The translations under genes were made by a program, and so were the position numbers. A model generated the notes under the pieces. It ran no database searches, was not told where the DNA came from, and saw only the letters and a list, made by a program, of their open reading frames with translations. 64,000 bases of DNA from JAAELZ01 sp965237485 (GTDB taxonomy: Bacteria > Pseudomonadota > Gammaproteobacteria > Arenicellales > Poriferihabitantaceae): the NCBI GenBank assembly GCA_965237485.1, contig CBDEFQ010000009.1, positions 806,001 through 870,000 of the forward strand, given 5' to 3'. This document shows positions 44,767-54,260 of this stretch, in pieces (position 1 is the first letter of the stretch; the number at the start of each line of letters is the position of its first letter).

Positions 44767-45591
44767 ATGATTAATAAAAGCAATAAACTATCGTTAGTTC
44801 GTCAGTGTAAATTGTTGAAGATTCATCGTTCCCATGTTTATTACAAAACCTCACCTGCTAATGAGGATGACTTGGAACTGATGCATCTGATTGATCGCAT
44901 TCACCTCAATCGGCCCTTTCTTGGCAGTAGACGCATTCGTGATGTGTTGCAAGATGTAGGCCACCGAGTTGACCGTAAACATGTGCGACGCTTAATGCGT
45001 AAGATGGGCATTAAAGCCATCTATCCTAGGCCTAACACCAGCAAGAAGAAGGCGGGGCACAAGATTTATCCTTATCTGCTAGGTGGGTTGGCCATCAATC
45101 AACCCAATCAAGCTTGGTGTACCGATATTACGTATATCCCGATGCCTAAGGGCTTTGCTTATCTTACCGTTGTGATGGATTGGTATTCTCGTAAAGTGCT
45201 GTCATGGCGGCTTAGCAACAGCATGGATAGCGCATTCTGCGTAGATGCTTTGGAAGAGGCACTGCATTACTACGGCAAGCCTGATATCTTTAACAGCGAT
45301 CAAGGTGCGCAATTTACCAGTGAGGCGTTTACCGGTGTACTCAAAGACAATGGTATTCGCATCAGCATGGATGGCAAAGGTGCTTGGCGTGACAATGTAT
45401 TTGTTGAGCGCTTATGGCGCAGCGTGAAATATGAGGAAGTCTATTTGCAAGCCTACCAATCGATGAAAGAGGCAAAAGACGGCATTGGCTCTTGGATAAA
45501 CTATTACAACCAAGAGCGTAAACATCAAACATTGGGCATGGTCCCTGACATGATGTATGATCCATGTCGCGGCCTGAAATTGGCTGCTTAA
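44767..45591 (+). CDS. IS3-family OrfB transposase (copy 2)
   Basis: 274 residues with an intact DDE core (WCTDITYI, NSDQGAQFTS, DNVFVERLWRSVKYEE). Only a handful of substitutions from copy 1 (for example HKIYPYLLGGLAINQ, SWINYYNQ). It appears functional. Confidence 0.94.
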   Translation: MINKSNKLSLVRQCKLLKIHRSHVYYKTSPANEDDLELMHLIDRIHLNRPFLGSRRIRDVLQDVGHRVDRKHVRRLMRKMGIKAIYPRPNTSKKKAGHKIYPYLLGGLAINQPNQAWCTDITYIPMPKGFAYLTVVMDWYSRKVLSWRLSNSMDSAFCVDALEEALHYYGKPDIFNSDQGAQFTSEAFTGVLKDNGIRISMDGKGAWRDNVFVERLWRSVKYEEVYLQAYQSMKEAKDGIGSWINYYNQERKHQTLGMVPDMMYDPCRGLKLAA

Positions 45592-45644
45592 TCAGCTGAA
45601 AATAACTCCTAAGCCATCTGTCCTAAAAAGCGGGTCCACTTCTG

Positions 45645-46067
45645 ACAAGCTCATCTAAAAGTAAGCACATTGATAATGACGGCAACAATTACATCATTGA
45701 TATGGGGGCGATTTCACGAAAGGGAAAACTCATACCATCTAAAAAAACAAAACTAAACGATAACTTCCTGAAACGGGGGCAACTAGTAATGCCAAAAGAT
45801 GATATCGGCGGCGGTAATATCATTGGTAAAACTGGGTATATAGATCAAAATGATAAATATGTTCTTGGAGACCATGTATATACGCTCGAAGTTAAAGGGT
45901 GTGAAAGTCTATTTTTACATTCATCAATCATCTTGATTGACTTTTCAGTTCGAAAAGACGAATATGTATGTAACATAACCGCCACGCTTAGTGCCTTTCG
46001 AGGTATCGCGCAACCTTGGCGGTTTTTTCTTGCCTACTCAGAAGTAGCACGGAGCTTGTATGCCTGA
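45645..46067 (+). pseudogene. hsdS: Type I restriction specificity subunit HsdS, 5'- and 3'-truncated remnant
   Basis: The frame is open from the IS3 boundary: SKSKHIDNDGNNYIIDMGAI then SRKGKLIPSKKTKLNDNFL, then LVMPKDDIGGGNIIGKTGYI and DKYVLGDHVYTLEVKG, a typical target-recognition domain. Homology fades after FSVRK (about 45950); the remaining frame crosses a terminator. The first target domain and the spacer helices are lost, so no specificity can be provided. Confidence 0.75.
45977..46028 (+). terminator. Rho-independent terminator after hsdS remnant
   Basis: Arms AACCGCCA (45977-45984) and TGGCGGTT (46017-46024) followed by TTTT. It separates the hsdS remnant from the Abi gene, so the Abi gene needs its own promoter or read-through. 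Confidence 0.65.
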
Positions 46068-46965
46068 GCTCTATAACAAACCAGCCCTTTCATTCCAACA
46101 ACAGCTGGATGGACTAATTCAGCGTGGGCTATCGGTTCAAGACCCAGAATCAGCATTAAGTGCTTTATCGTCTATTAGTTATTATCGATTGAGTGCTTAT
46201 TGGCACCCATTCAGAACGAAAGATGATGCAGGAAATACGACTGACCAATTCTTCCCAACTGCAGATTTTCAAGAAGCAATAAAGCTATACGAATTTGATA
46301 GAGAGCTCCGTCTTTTAATCATAGATGCAATTGAGCGTGTAGAAGTTGCCGTAAGAACTCAGATCACATATCACCTCGGGTGTAAATATGGCACTTTTGG
46401 TCACACCGAACCTGCTAATTTTCATCCTCTATTTGACCATTCACGCTGGACGAGAAAATTAGACGCCGATGCCACCAAATCTTCAGAGGAGTTCATTCGA
46501 CACTACCGCAGCCGATACACCGGCTTCCCAAAGTTGCCGGTTTGGATGGCGACCGAGATATTAACGTTTGGTGGCTTATCCATGCTCTATAGAGGATTAG
46601 TGAATGATGATAAGAGGAGTGTAGCCAGCCACTTTAATATCCATTTTAAACGGCTAGAAAATTGGTTACACACTCTTACTTACCTTAGAAATCTTTGTGC
46701 TCACCACAGCCGATTATGGAATCGAGAGCTTTCGATTCGACCAGATCGCATTAATGAACCCTTATGGCAACCACCGATAACGCCGAGAAACGATAGATTG
46801 TTCTACATATTGCTTGTCTTAAGATTTTTACTCAATCAAACGGGTAATGGAAATGACTGGAAGAATGCGGTAATAGCCCTAGTAGCCCCTTTCGCAGATA
46901 TTGAACGTTACCGATTAGCGATGGGTATCCCCGAAAACTGGCAGGAGCATCCATTATGGAAATGA
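46060..46965 (+). CDS. Abi family protein (Abi_2, AbiD/AbiF-type; HEPN-like)
   Basis: 301 residues of the abortive-infection Abi_2 family. N-terminal KPALSFQQQLDGLIQRGL and ISYYRLSAYWHPFR, central LYEFDRELRLLIIDAIERVEVAVRTQI, and the signature YLRNLCAHHSRLWNREL, in which Arg-x4-His matches a HEPN RNase motif. Such genes are often embedded in type I restriction loci and are thought to act by RNA cleavage on phage infection; that is family knowledge, not shown here. It overlaps the hsdR start by 10 bp. Confidence 0.88.
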   Translation: MPELYNKPALSFQQQLDGLIQRGLSVQDPESALSALSSISYYRLSAYWHPFRTKDDAGNTTDQFFPTADFQEAIKLYEFDRELRLLIIDAIERVEVAVRTQITYHLGCKYGTFGHTEPANFHPLFDHSRWTRKLDADATKSSEEFIRHYRSRYTGFPKLPVWMATEILTFGGLSMLYRGLVNDDKRSVASHFNIHFKRLENWLHTLTYLRNLCAHHSRLWNRELSIRPDRINEPLWQPPITPRNDRLFYILLVLRFLLNQTGNGNDWKNAVIALVAPFADIERYRLAMGIPENWQEHPLWK

Positions 46966-49900
46966 AAGAACTCTTTTCTTCTCACATCCCCGCGTTACAA
47001 GTCTTAGTATCAATGGGGTATGAGTATATTTCCCCTGAAAACGCTCTAGAACTCCGAGGAAGCAGTAACGAGGTCTTACTCACTAATGTATTAGAAACAG
47101 AATTAAGCAAAAGAATGTTTTACGTCAAGGGCGTGAAACACGCACTTTCTAAAAATGGCATTGATCAAATAATAAGAGAAATCAAACAACCTGGCTTAGC
47201 TAACGGGTTGATGACAGCTAGTCAGAAGGTTTACGACATGTTAACGCTTGGCTTTACCGTCAATGAATTTGTTGATGGCAAAAAGGTTAGCCCGACAATT
47301 CCCCTAATAGACTGGAAAAACTTTGATAGTAATAGCTTCATTGTTACCGATGAATTCTCGGTAACTCGGGACGACCCTATTGGCGATAAGACACGTCGAC
47401 CAGACATTGTCTGCTTCATTAACGGCATTCCACTTGCTGTCATTGAATGTAAACGACCGGATTCTGGTGGCGACGATCCTGTACGTGAAGGGATATCACA
47501 AATGCTTCGCAACCAAAAACAGGGTGAAATACCTAAACTCTTTTCCTATGCACAACTACTATTCTCGGTAAACGGAATTGACGGAAAATACGGTACGACT
47601 AAAACGATAGAAAATTTTTGGTCTTCTTGGACAACTGAAGACGAAGAAATCGATCACCAAGATTACCAGACAATTCGTAATAGACCGCTTGATAAAGCGC
47701 AACTGAAATCACTTTTTAGTGGGCGCGACCAATCTGTAAGAGACTACTTCGAGGAACAAACATCACATGGCGAGCTTATAGCTTCACCTCAAGACAGGCT
47801 GTTGATTAGTCTACTGAGACGAGACAGACTTTTAGAATTCATTCGCTTCTTTGTCTTATACGATAAAGACAAGGGCAAAATTATTGCTCGACACCAACAA
47901 TTTTTTGCCATTAGAAGGCTCGTCGAAACAGTAATGAAGAAAGATAAAACTGGTGCCCGCGACGGAGGAGTAATCTGGCATACAACGGGGTCGGGCAAAT
48001 CCTTCACCATGGTTTTTATGGCAAAATCACTCATCCTGAACGAGGATCTAAAAGCCTGCAGGTTTGTGTTAGTAACGGACAGAACGGATCTTGAAGATCA
48101 ACTTAAAGATGTATTCATTACCTCTGGAGCAATAAATGGCAAGCGCGATATCAAAAACGCTAAAGCTAAAACAGGTAAAGACCTTGCCAATCGTATTTCT
48201 CACGGCACAGAGCGAATTCTATTTTCTATAATTAATAAATTCATGACTGCCGCGAAGTCAGCCAACTGTTACAATGACAGTGCTGACATAATTGTTCTTG
48301 TAGACGAAGGACATCGTAGTCAGAGTGGTGAAAGTCACCAGAGAATGCGCAAGGTGCTACCTAACGCCAGCTTTGTGGCCTTCACGGGCACACCGCTACT
48401 AAAGGATGACAAAACAACTAATAAGTTCGGCAAAATCATTCATGCTTACACGATGCAGCAGGCTGTGGAAGACAAGGCCGTTACACCACTGCTCTATGAG
48501 GAGAGAATCCCAGAATTAGGAATCAATTCTAATGCCATCGATAATTGGTTTGAGCGAATCACCGAAGGCTTAACTGAGCAGCAGAAGGCCGATTTAAAGC
48601 GTAAGTTTTCAACTAAAAATAAGGTACTCAACTCTTCAAGCCGTACAGAGTTAATAGCACACGACATCAGTGATCATTTCATTAAAAATATTCCGACAGG
48701 GATGAAGGGGCAAATTGCCGCCGATGGCCGAGCCAATGCAATCGAGTATAAAAAATATTTGGATGAGATTGGCCTCGTATCCAGTGAGGTTGTTATTTCT
48801 TCACCGGATAGTCGTAAAGAGAACCTCACCGAAAATCACAAAGCCATTCAAGAATGGTGGGATAAAAATGTAGGCAATACTGATGAAAATGACTACCGAA
48901 AAGAAATAGTTAGGCGATTTGGTACCGAAAAGCATCCGCAAATACTCATTGTTTCAGACAAATTGTTGACCGGCTTCGACGAGCCAAAAAACATGGTTCT
49001 GTATATTGATAAACCTTTAAAGAACCACAATCTAATTCAAGCAATCGCTCGAGTTAACCGACTACATGAGGACAAGAAATTCGGCCTACTGATCGACTAT
49101 AGAGGAATTTTGAAGGAACTAGATATAGCAATAGATGCATTCAAAGACCTATACGAAAGCACACAAGGCGGATTTGATATCTCTGACTTAGAAGGCCTCT
49201 ACCATCAAACGAGTACCGAATATAAAAAACTACCTCAGTGTCATAAGGCACTTTGGGGAAATTTCGAAAGCGTTGAAAACAAACTAGACAGGGAACAATT
49301 TCGACAGGTTTTAATACCAAAGTATGTAATTGATGAAAACGGAGACGAGGTTGATAAAAATCTGAAAGTACGAGAAGACTTCTATCAGTCTTTAAGAGAG
49401 TTTAGTCAATGCCTGGCGATTGCTTTAGGATCAGCGACTTATTATGACGACACCAGCTTTAGTGAGGGTGATCGTCGAACATACAAACGAGATCTTAACT
49501 GGTTTGAGAGCATAAGAAAGATAGCACGGCAAGATGCCGGAGAGTCTGTAGAGTTCTCTCACTATGAAGATCGTATCAAGGTACTTATAGACAAACATGT
49601 TGTCGGCGAATCAGTTAAAGAACCTAAAGGCGTTTATTTGGTCAGTGAGCTAGGTCGTAAAGACAACGAGGAGGAGTGGAGTGACGAAAAATCACGCAAC
49701 GAAGCAGAGCTAATCAAAAGTCAAATCAAAAAGACTATTGAGCAACAGCTGATAGATCCTTACGCTGAAAAAGTATTCTCCGAATTGCTCAAAGAAGCGA
49801 TTCTGGAAGCCGAAGCAATGTTTGACCACCCTTACAAACAATATCTGATCTTCAAACAATTTCAGGAAGAGATGAAATCAGAAGCTGCACCAGGGACTCC

Positions 49901-50189
49901 TGAGATATTTAAAAAACGGCCACATGCGAGAGCATTTTATGGCGTGTTTAGATTAGTTCTCGGAGAACAGAAAGGCAGGGCAGAACTCGACTATGAAGAT
50001 TTAGCTACTTGGGTTGAAGGTGTGGTGAATCAAGCGGTTGCTGAGCATTCGCTAAACGTTGAATCAATTGAAGCAGCTATAAGTAAAAACTTATTGACCA
50101 CGCTGTTCAAGTCCATTGGCATAGATGCTGCCAAAGAAATAATTCAACACGTCATCGAAATCACAAAGAAAGGTCTGGCAGGAAGATAG
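46956..50189 (+). CDS. hsdR: Type I restriction enzyme R subunit HsdR
   Basis: 1077 residues, apparently intact. The nuclease domain has Asp150 (RRPDIVCF) and Glu164-x-Lys166 (AVIECKRP). The SF2 translocase has Walker A TTGSGKS (about 343-349), VDEGHRSQ, FTGTPL, and motif VI LIQAIARVNRLHEDK. The C-terminal helical region would bind HsdM. HsdR needs HsdM and HsdS to cut, and hsdM is absent from the window while hsdS is broken. It starts inside the end of the Abi gene. Confidence 0.95.
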   Translation: MEMKELFSSHIPALQVLVSMGYEYISPENALELRGSSNEVLLTNVLETELSKRMFYVKGVKHALSKNGIDQIIREIKQPGLANGLMTASQKVYDMLTLGFTVNEFVDGKKVSPTIPLIDWKNFDSNSFIVTDEFSVTRDDPIGDKTRRPDIVCFINGIPLAVIECKRPDSGGDDPVREGISQMLRNQKQGEIPKLFSYAQLLFSVNGIDGKYGTTKTIENFWSSWTTEDEEIDHQDYQTIRNRPLDKAQLKSLFSGRDQSVRDYFEEQTSHGELIASPQDRLLISLLRRDRLLEFIRFFVLYDKDKGKIIARHQQFFAIRRLVETVMKKDKTGARDGGVIWHTTGSGKSFTMVFMAKSLILNEDLKACRFVLVTDRTDLEDQLKDVFITSGAINGKRDIKNAKAKTGKDLANRISHGTERILFSIINKFMTAAKSANCYNDSADIIVLVDEGHRSQSGESHQRMRKVLPNASFVAFTGTPLLKDDKTTNKFGKIIHAYTMQQAVEDKAVTPLLYEERIPELGINSNAIDNWFERITEGLTEQQKADLKRKFSTKNKVLNSSSRTELIAHDISDHFIKNIPTGMKGQIAADGRANAIEYKKYLDEIGLVSSEVVISSPDSRKENLTENHKAIQEWWDKNVGNTDENDYRKEIVRRFGTEKHPQILIVSDKLLTGFDEPKNMVLYIDKPLKNHNLIQAIARVNRLHEDKKFGLLIDYRGILKELDIAIDAFKDLYESTQGGFDISDLEGLYHQTSTEYKKLPQCHKALWGNFESVENKLDREQFRQVLIPKYVIDENGDEVDKNLKVREDFYQSLREFSQCLAIALGSATYYDDTSFSEGDRRTYKRDLNWFESIRKIARQDAGESVEFSHYEDRIKVLIDKHVVGESVKEPKGVYLVSELGRKDNEEEWSDEKSRNEAELIKSQIKKTIEQQLIDPYAEKVFSELLKEAILEAEAMFDHPYKQYLIFKQFQEEMKSEAAPGTPEIFKKRPHARAFYGVFRLVLGEQKGRAELDYEDLATWVEGVVNQAVAEHSLNVESIEAAISKNLLTTLFKSIGIDAAKEIIQHVIEITKKGLAGR

Positions 50190-50910
50190 ATGCACAGAAA
50201 CAGCATTAAATATGGCGAACTTAGCATCGATTTCACGATCAACGAAAAGGAAACGATCGAAGGAAAGGTGCGAATACATGTTCTCGAAAATGGTGAGGTT
50301 CAGGTCGAGACCCCTCCCGGAACACCAACGTCGCAAGTTCGAGAATCAGTTGCCAAACGAGCGCGGTGGATAGAGAAGCACCGGACGGACAGACATAAAA
50401 ACAAGACGTACTCGTCACCTAGACAATATGTAAGTGGAGAAACACTTTTCTACCTAGGCCGTAGGTATCAACTCAAGGTCGACCTACAGCCAGAAAAGGT
50501 ACAGGGGGATGTTAAGTTAAAAAATGGATATTTTTATGTAGGTATTAACCCCGATAGCCGCCATGAAGTTCAGCACTTACTAACCGAATGGTATCGATCA
50601 CATGCAACTCAATACTTTGAAAACCGTCTAAACGTATTAAAACAAGATTTACCTTGGGCAAGAAACACAGACTCCAAATTACAACTACGATCAATGAAAA
50701 AACACTGGGGGAATTGTTCCAAAACTGGACTTATCACACTTAATCCGAACCTAGTAAAAGTGCCACGCCATTATCCTACATGAACTCTGTCACCTAAAAG
50801 AACATAACCACAGTAAAGCATTCTGGAAAATTCTAGACAGCTTTGCACCGAACTGGAAGTCAAGAAAGTCTGAGCTTGATCGCATGTCAAACCTGATTTT
50901 GACATCTTAA
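50190..50910 (+). pseudogene. M48/YgjP-type (DUF45) metallopeptidase, frameshifted before the active site
   Basis: It starts directly after the hsdR stop. The first frame (to 50783) carries the N-terminal domain (WIEKHRTDRHKNKTYSSPRQYVSGETLFYLGRRYQLKV) and MKKHWGNCSKTGLITLNPNL, then ends VPRHYPT-stop. The next frame continues IILHELCHLKEHNHSKAFWKIL to the TAA at 50908-50910, containing the HExxH zinc motif. A small out-of-frame deletion between RH and the HELCH region explains this. These peptidases commonly accompany type I restriction genes. Confidence 0.82.
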
Positions 50911-51041
50911 TCAACGATGAAATTTCTCTTAATATGAAGACTTGGGCGTTCTATAAGGAAAACGGAGCCTGGTGTAAGATAGGCGTATTTGCTGCTGTTG
51001 CACGAGAGAAGCGGCAATTTTCAGGGTAGTTGCACATTTTC

Positions 51042-52091
51042 CTACGCAGCCAATAATACTTCTTTTTGTGGGTTCAGCGCAACCGCACCACAAGGCCGCC
51101 AATTTCGGGTTTGGCCAGACCACCGATTAGGTTTTGCTGCTTTAGCTTCCTGATAAACAACTTCTCGTTTTGCTAATAGGGCACTATCTTCACCGCGATA
51201 ACGCTGGCCAGGTGTAACGTAGCGTATAGCACTGTGACGATGTTCTTCGTTATACCATTGCATAAACTTACCCACCCATTGGCGGGCGGCCTCTAAGCTA
51301 TCGAAGCCTTGAGAAGGCCACGCAGGGCAATACTTTACCGTTCTAAACATGGATTCAATATAAGCGTTGTCATTGCTTACTCTTGGCCTTGAGTAAGAGG
51401 GCTTTATTCCTAATGCTTCTAACTTCGCTCTCATTGTGAACGATTTCATTGGGCTGCCATTATCACTGTGTAAGACGGGCATGCCATCGCAGCTGGCCAC
51501 TTTTAGAGCCGCCTGAGACATCAACTGCGCACCTAATTCACCGCTTTCAACAGGATGTACTTCCCAGTGAACGCCATAGCGACTGTAAAGGTCTTCTACC
51601 ATGTACAGGTAATAATGCTTGCCAATAGTACGCGTCGCCAAATAGGTGATATCCCACATCCACACAGCATTAGGTTTTAGCGCTATATGAGTATCGGGTG
51701 TTCGGGACTGCTTTTGTTTGGCGCGGCCGCGGTGCTTCAATTGCCCATGCGCCTTGAGAACTCGATAAAAGCTAGACTCGCTGGCCACATAAATACCTTT
51801 GTCAGCCAACTGCGGTACTATTTGCGACGGCGGCAAATGATTGTATGCCGATTCATTACATATCGATAAAATGTGTTGCTGCTCTTGCTCGCTTAGTTTA
51901 TTGCCAGGGACTGGCTTTTCTACCAAAGGACGTTGATCACTGCGGATACTATCTTCTCCTTTTGGCTTCCAACGTCTAAGCGTAGACTCGGCAAGGCCAA
52001 CCAACTCACAAGCACTTGAACGCTTTGAACCTGCGTCTACTGCTTCATTAACATCATTGATTACTTTAATGCGCGTCTGAGTCGTAATCAT
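51042..52091 (-). CDS. IS3-like OrfB transposase (copy A)
   Basis: 349 residues from the ATG overlapping the orfA stop (ATGA). An HTH region (ACELVGLAESTLRRWKPK) precedes the DDE core: WMWDITYLATR, LHSDNGSPMKS and NDNAYIESMFRTVKYCP. Intact. Start-stop overlap suggests coupling rather than frameshifting. Confidence 0.93.
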   Translation of the reverse strand: MITTQTRIKVINDVNEAVDAGSKRSSACELVGLAESTLRRWKPKGEDSIRSDQRPLVEKPVPGNKLSEQEQQHILSICNESAYNHLPPSQIVPQLADKGIYVASESSFYRVLKAHGQLKHRGRAKQKQSRTPDTHIALKPNAVWMWDITYLATRTIGKHYYLYMVEDLYSRYGVHWEVHPVESGELGAQLMSQAALKVASCDGMPVLHSDNGSPMKSFTMRAKLEALGIKPSYSRPRVSNDNAYIESMFRTVKYCPAWPSQGFDSLEAARQWVGKFMQWYNEEHRHSAIRYVTPGQRYRGEDSALLAKREVVYQEAKAAKPNRWSGQTRNWRPCGAVALNPQKEVLLAA

Positions 52092-52579
52092 ACTTCCTCG
52101 TCCTCCCAAAGCGCCTGAAACTTTTTTTGTAATACTAATAATGCGGCCGTTTCAGCCAAGGCTTTATCTTTGCGGCGCAGCTGGGTTTCTAGCTTCTTCT
52201 TGTCTTTTTTTAACGCACGTATTTCATCGCGCGCAACTTTAGGGCTAATGAGAGCCTCATCAACACCATTAATACAAGCTTCTCGCCATTGCGTTATTTG
52301 AGTAGGGTATAGGCCTTTCTCTCGGCAATACGCAGATAATTCTTGTTCATTCATCGCAGCAGTTTCAAGAACTACGGTGAACTTAGTTTGGCAATCCCAC
52401 TGATTAGATGAATCACTATTAGGCATTAAAACTCCTGATCGTCTGGCTTTATTTCGCCAATCATACAAGGTTTGAACACTGATTCCTTCTTCTCTAGATA
52501 TTTCTGCGAAGGACTGACTATTTGATGATAATAATTTAGATAAAACAGCTTCTCTTCGTTCTACGCTATATTTCGGCAT
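52088..52579 (-). CDS. IS3-like OrfA (copy A)
   Basis: 163 residues with two helix-turn-helix segments (FAEISREEGISVQTLYDWRN and ELSAYCREKGLYPTQITQWR) and a C-terminal coiled coil (EIRALKKDKKKLETQLRRKD). Probable end-binding and dimerisation subunit. Identical in protein sequence to copies B, C and D. Confidence 0.92.
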   Translation of the reverse strand: MPKYSVERREAVLSKLLSSNSQSFAEISREEGISVQTLYDWRNKARRSGVLMPNSDSSNQWDCQTKFTVVLETAAMNEQELSAYCREKGLYPTQITQWREACINGVDEALISPKVARDEIRALKKDKKKLETQLRRKDKALAETAALLVLQKKFQALWEDEEV

Positions 52580-52806
52580 GAGTATTTCTCCGCCGCCCCT
52601 TGTGAATTAAAATGTGTGCAACTACCCTGACGTCTGGGGGAAGCGTGAGCCTGGTCAATGGCGAAAACGAACATACTACAGCACTCACTCACCAGCAGTT
52701 TCAAGGCTAGAGATGCACATTAGGCGAAGTCCAACTGGAAAATTATTATTTGTCTACAACCGTGGTCAAGAGGAAGAAGTCAAAAGGCTAGGAGTCTTGT
52801 CCAACA

Positions 52807-54152
52807 TGAAATGATACTGAGCTAAGGGACTGATTCTAATCGGAAATGATACCGAACTAATCTAATTTCTGTTCATGATGGTGAATGAATACCATTATGA
52901 ATGACCACCATATAGATACCCTTGATAAGGCACGCTTGTTGCTACAAGGCACTGATGAAATCGATCTGGCAATCGACGGTAAACGCAATCGCTATGATTT
53001 CATCAAACGCACCTTAATGCGTTTCAAATACAGCAAACTGGGTCGAGCCGATAAGGGTCTTGTGCTGCGTTATATCACACGCATCAGCGGTTACTCTTAT
53101 GTGCAAGTGAAACGCCTGGCTGCCAGCTATCTCAAGCACGGTAGAATCCAGTGGCGACATCGTGCCACAAGGGGCTTTGCTAGACGCTATAGCAATCAAG
53201 ACATTAAGCTTCTAGCAGAGATGGATGAACTCCACGGTACGTTATCAGGCCATGCCACTAAGAAACTCTGTGAGCGCGCCTTAGTTGTCTATGAGCAAAC
53301 TGAGTATGCCAACCTGGCACCTATCTCGGTTTCTCATCTATACAATCTACGCCGATCTAAACCCTACCAGAACAATCGCCGTCACTTTGAAAAGACACAT
53401 TCCAAGCCTTCTTCTATCGGCCAAAGACGTAAGCCACAGCCAGAAGGTCAACCTGGCTATAGCCGTGTAGATACAGTGCATCAGGGCGATAAGGACAAGG
53501 TTAAAGGGGTCTATCATATCAACGCCGTTGATGAGATCACCCCGTTTGAAGTCGTGTCTTCTACACAGAAAATATCAGAGCCATTCTTGATGCCTATTCT
53601 CACTCAAATGCTAGAGCAATTCCCCTTTGTGATTAAAGGCTTTCATGCCGATAATGGCAGTGAATACATTAACCAATCGGTGGTGCGATTGTTGAATAAG
53701 CTATTAATCGAGTTGACCCAATCCAGGGCTAGACACCGTAACGACCATGCCTTAGTTGAGTGCAACAATGGGGCCATCGTGCGCAAGCATCTTGGCTTCA
53801 TGCATATCCCGCAAAAATATGCGCCTGAGATTAATCAATTTGCCACCGACTTTCTTAACCCTTATTTGAATTATCACCGACCTTGTTTCTTCCCACAGAT
53901 CAGCACTAACAACAAAGGAAAACAAGTCAAAACCTATCCATATCGAAACATGATGACGCCTTATGAAAAACTCAAATCGTTGACCAATGCACAGTCATAT
54001 CTTAAAACTCACATCTCGTTTACAATGCTTGACGATATCGTTTATCAGATGACTGATAATGAGGTAGCAAAACAACTCAATGAGGAAAAAACTAAACTCT
54101 TTAAAAACATCTTTGAACAGAAATGACAATCAACTTCTCGGTATCATTCCTG
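52807..54152 (+). mobile_element. Integrase-type insertion sequence, family not assigned (ends approximate)
   Basis: Two near-identical direct motifs at the left (GAAATGATACTGAGCTAA at 52807 and GAAATGATACCGAACTAA at about 52845) and an inverted match at the right (TCGGTATCATTCC near 54138-54150) look like transposase binding sites. The exact tips and any target duplication could not be fixed. Confidence 0.55.
52885..54126 (+). CDS. DDE integrase-core transposase, family uncertain
   Basis: 413 residues. N-terminal helical DNA-binding region (FKYSKLGRADKGLVLRYITRISGYSYVQVKRL) and a retroviral-integrase-like core: YSRVDTVHQGD, GFHADNGSEYIN and RNDHALVECNNGAIVRKHLG supply D, D and E. A start at 52897 (MNDHHIDTL) is also possible. 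It resembles integrase-catalytic transposases of marine bacteria; I cannot place it in an IS family with confidence. Confidence 0.85.
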   Translation: MNTIMNDHHIDTLDKARLLLQGTDEIDLAIDGKRNRYDFIKRTLMRFKYSKLGRADKGLVLRYITRISGYSYVQVKRLAASYLKHGRIQWRHRATRGFARRYSNQDIKLLAEMDELHGTLSGHATKKLCERALVVYEQTEYANLAPISVSHLYNLRRSKPYQNNRRHFEKTHSKPSSIGQRRKPQPEGQPGYSRVDTVHQGDKDKVKGVYHINAVDEITPFEVVSSTQKISEPFLMPILTQMLEQFPFVIKGFHADNGSEYINQSVVRLLNKLLIELTQSRARHRNDHALVECNNGAIVRKHLGFMHIPQKYAPEINQFATDFLNPYLNYHRPCFFPQISTNNKGKQVKTYPYRNMMTPYEKLKSLTNAQSYLKTHISFTMLDDIVYQMTDNEVAKQLNEEKTKLFKNIFEQK

Positions 54153-54260
54153 TATTGGAATAGACTTTGAGCCGAGGGAATTTGTTACGAGTAAATTATC
54201 TGTCCTGATAATTAGCAAATAAACTGTCCGGATTTATCCTCCTCCCTTTTGGGAAGTGAG

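Larger units (their letters stand above)
44377..45643 (+). mobile_element. IS3-family insertion sequence copy 2, 1267 bp, no target duplication
   Basis: Same element and length as copy 1 at 32387. The left terminal base is T instead of A. Flanks are GTT on the left and GAC on the right, so no 3-bp duplication. The right flank is in the middle of an hsdS gene whose 5' part is missing, which suggests an IS-associated deletion. Confidence 0.9.
51013..52639 (-). mobile_element. IS3-like insertion sequence copy A, 1627 bp
   Basis: The ends are CCCCAGACGTCAGGG at the orfA side (minus strand from 52639) and GGCAATTTTCAGGG at the orfB side (from 51013), sharing TCAGGGTAGTTGCAC as the inverted repeat core. 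A 5-bp duplication GAAGC is at 51008-51012 and 52640-52644. Copies B, C and D of the same element are on the plus strand at 55048, 59964 and 63269. Confidence 0.92.
50934..52814 (+). pseudogene. Small hypothetical protein interrupted by IS copy A
   Basis: Joining 50934-51012 to 52645-52814 across the GAAGC duplication gives an open frame of 82 residues: MKTWAFYKENGAWCKIGVFA, then AVAREKREPGQWRKRTYYS, ending at TGA 52812-52814. I do not recognise the family. The 3' end abuts the left end of the next element, so the tail may also be non-native. Confidence 0.5.
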
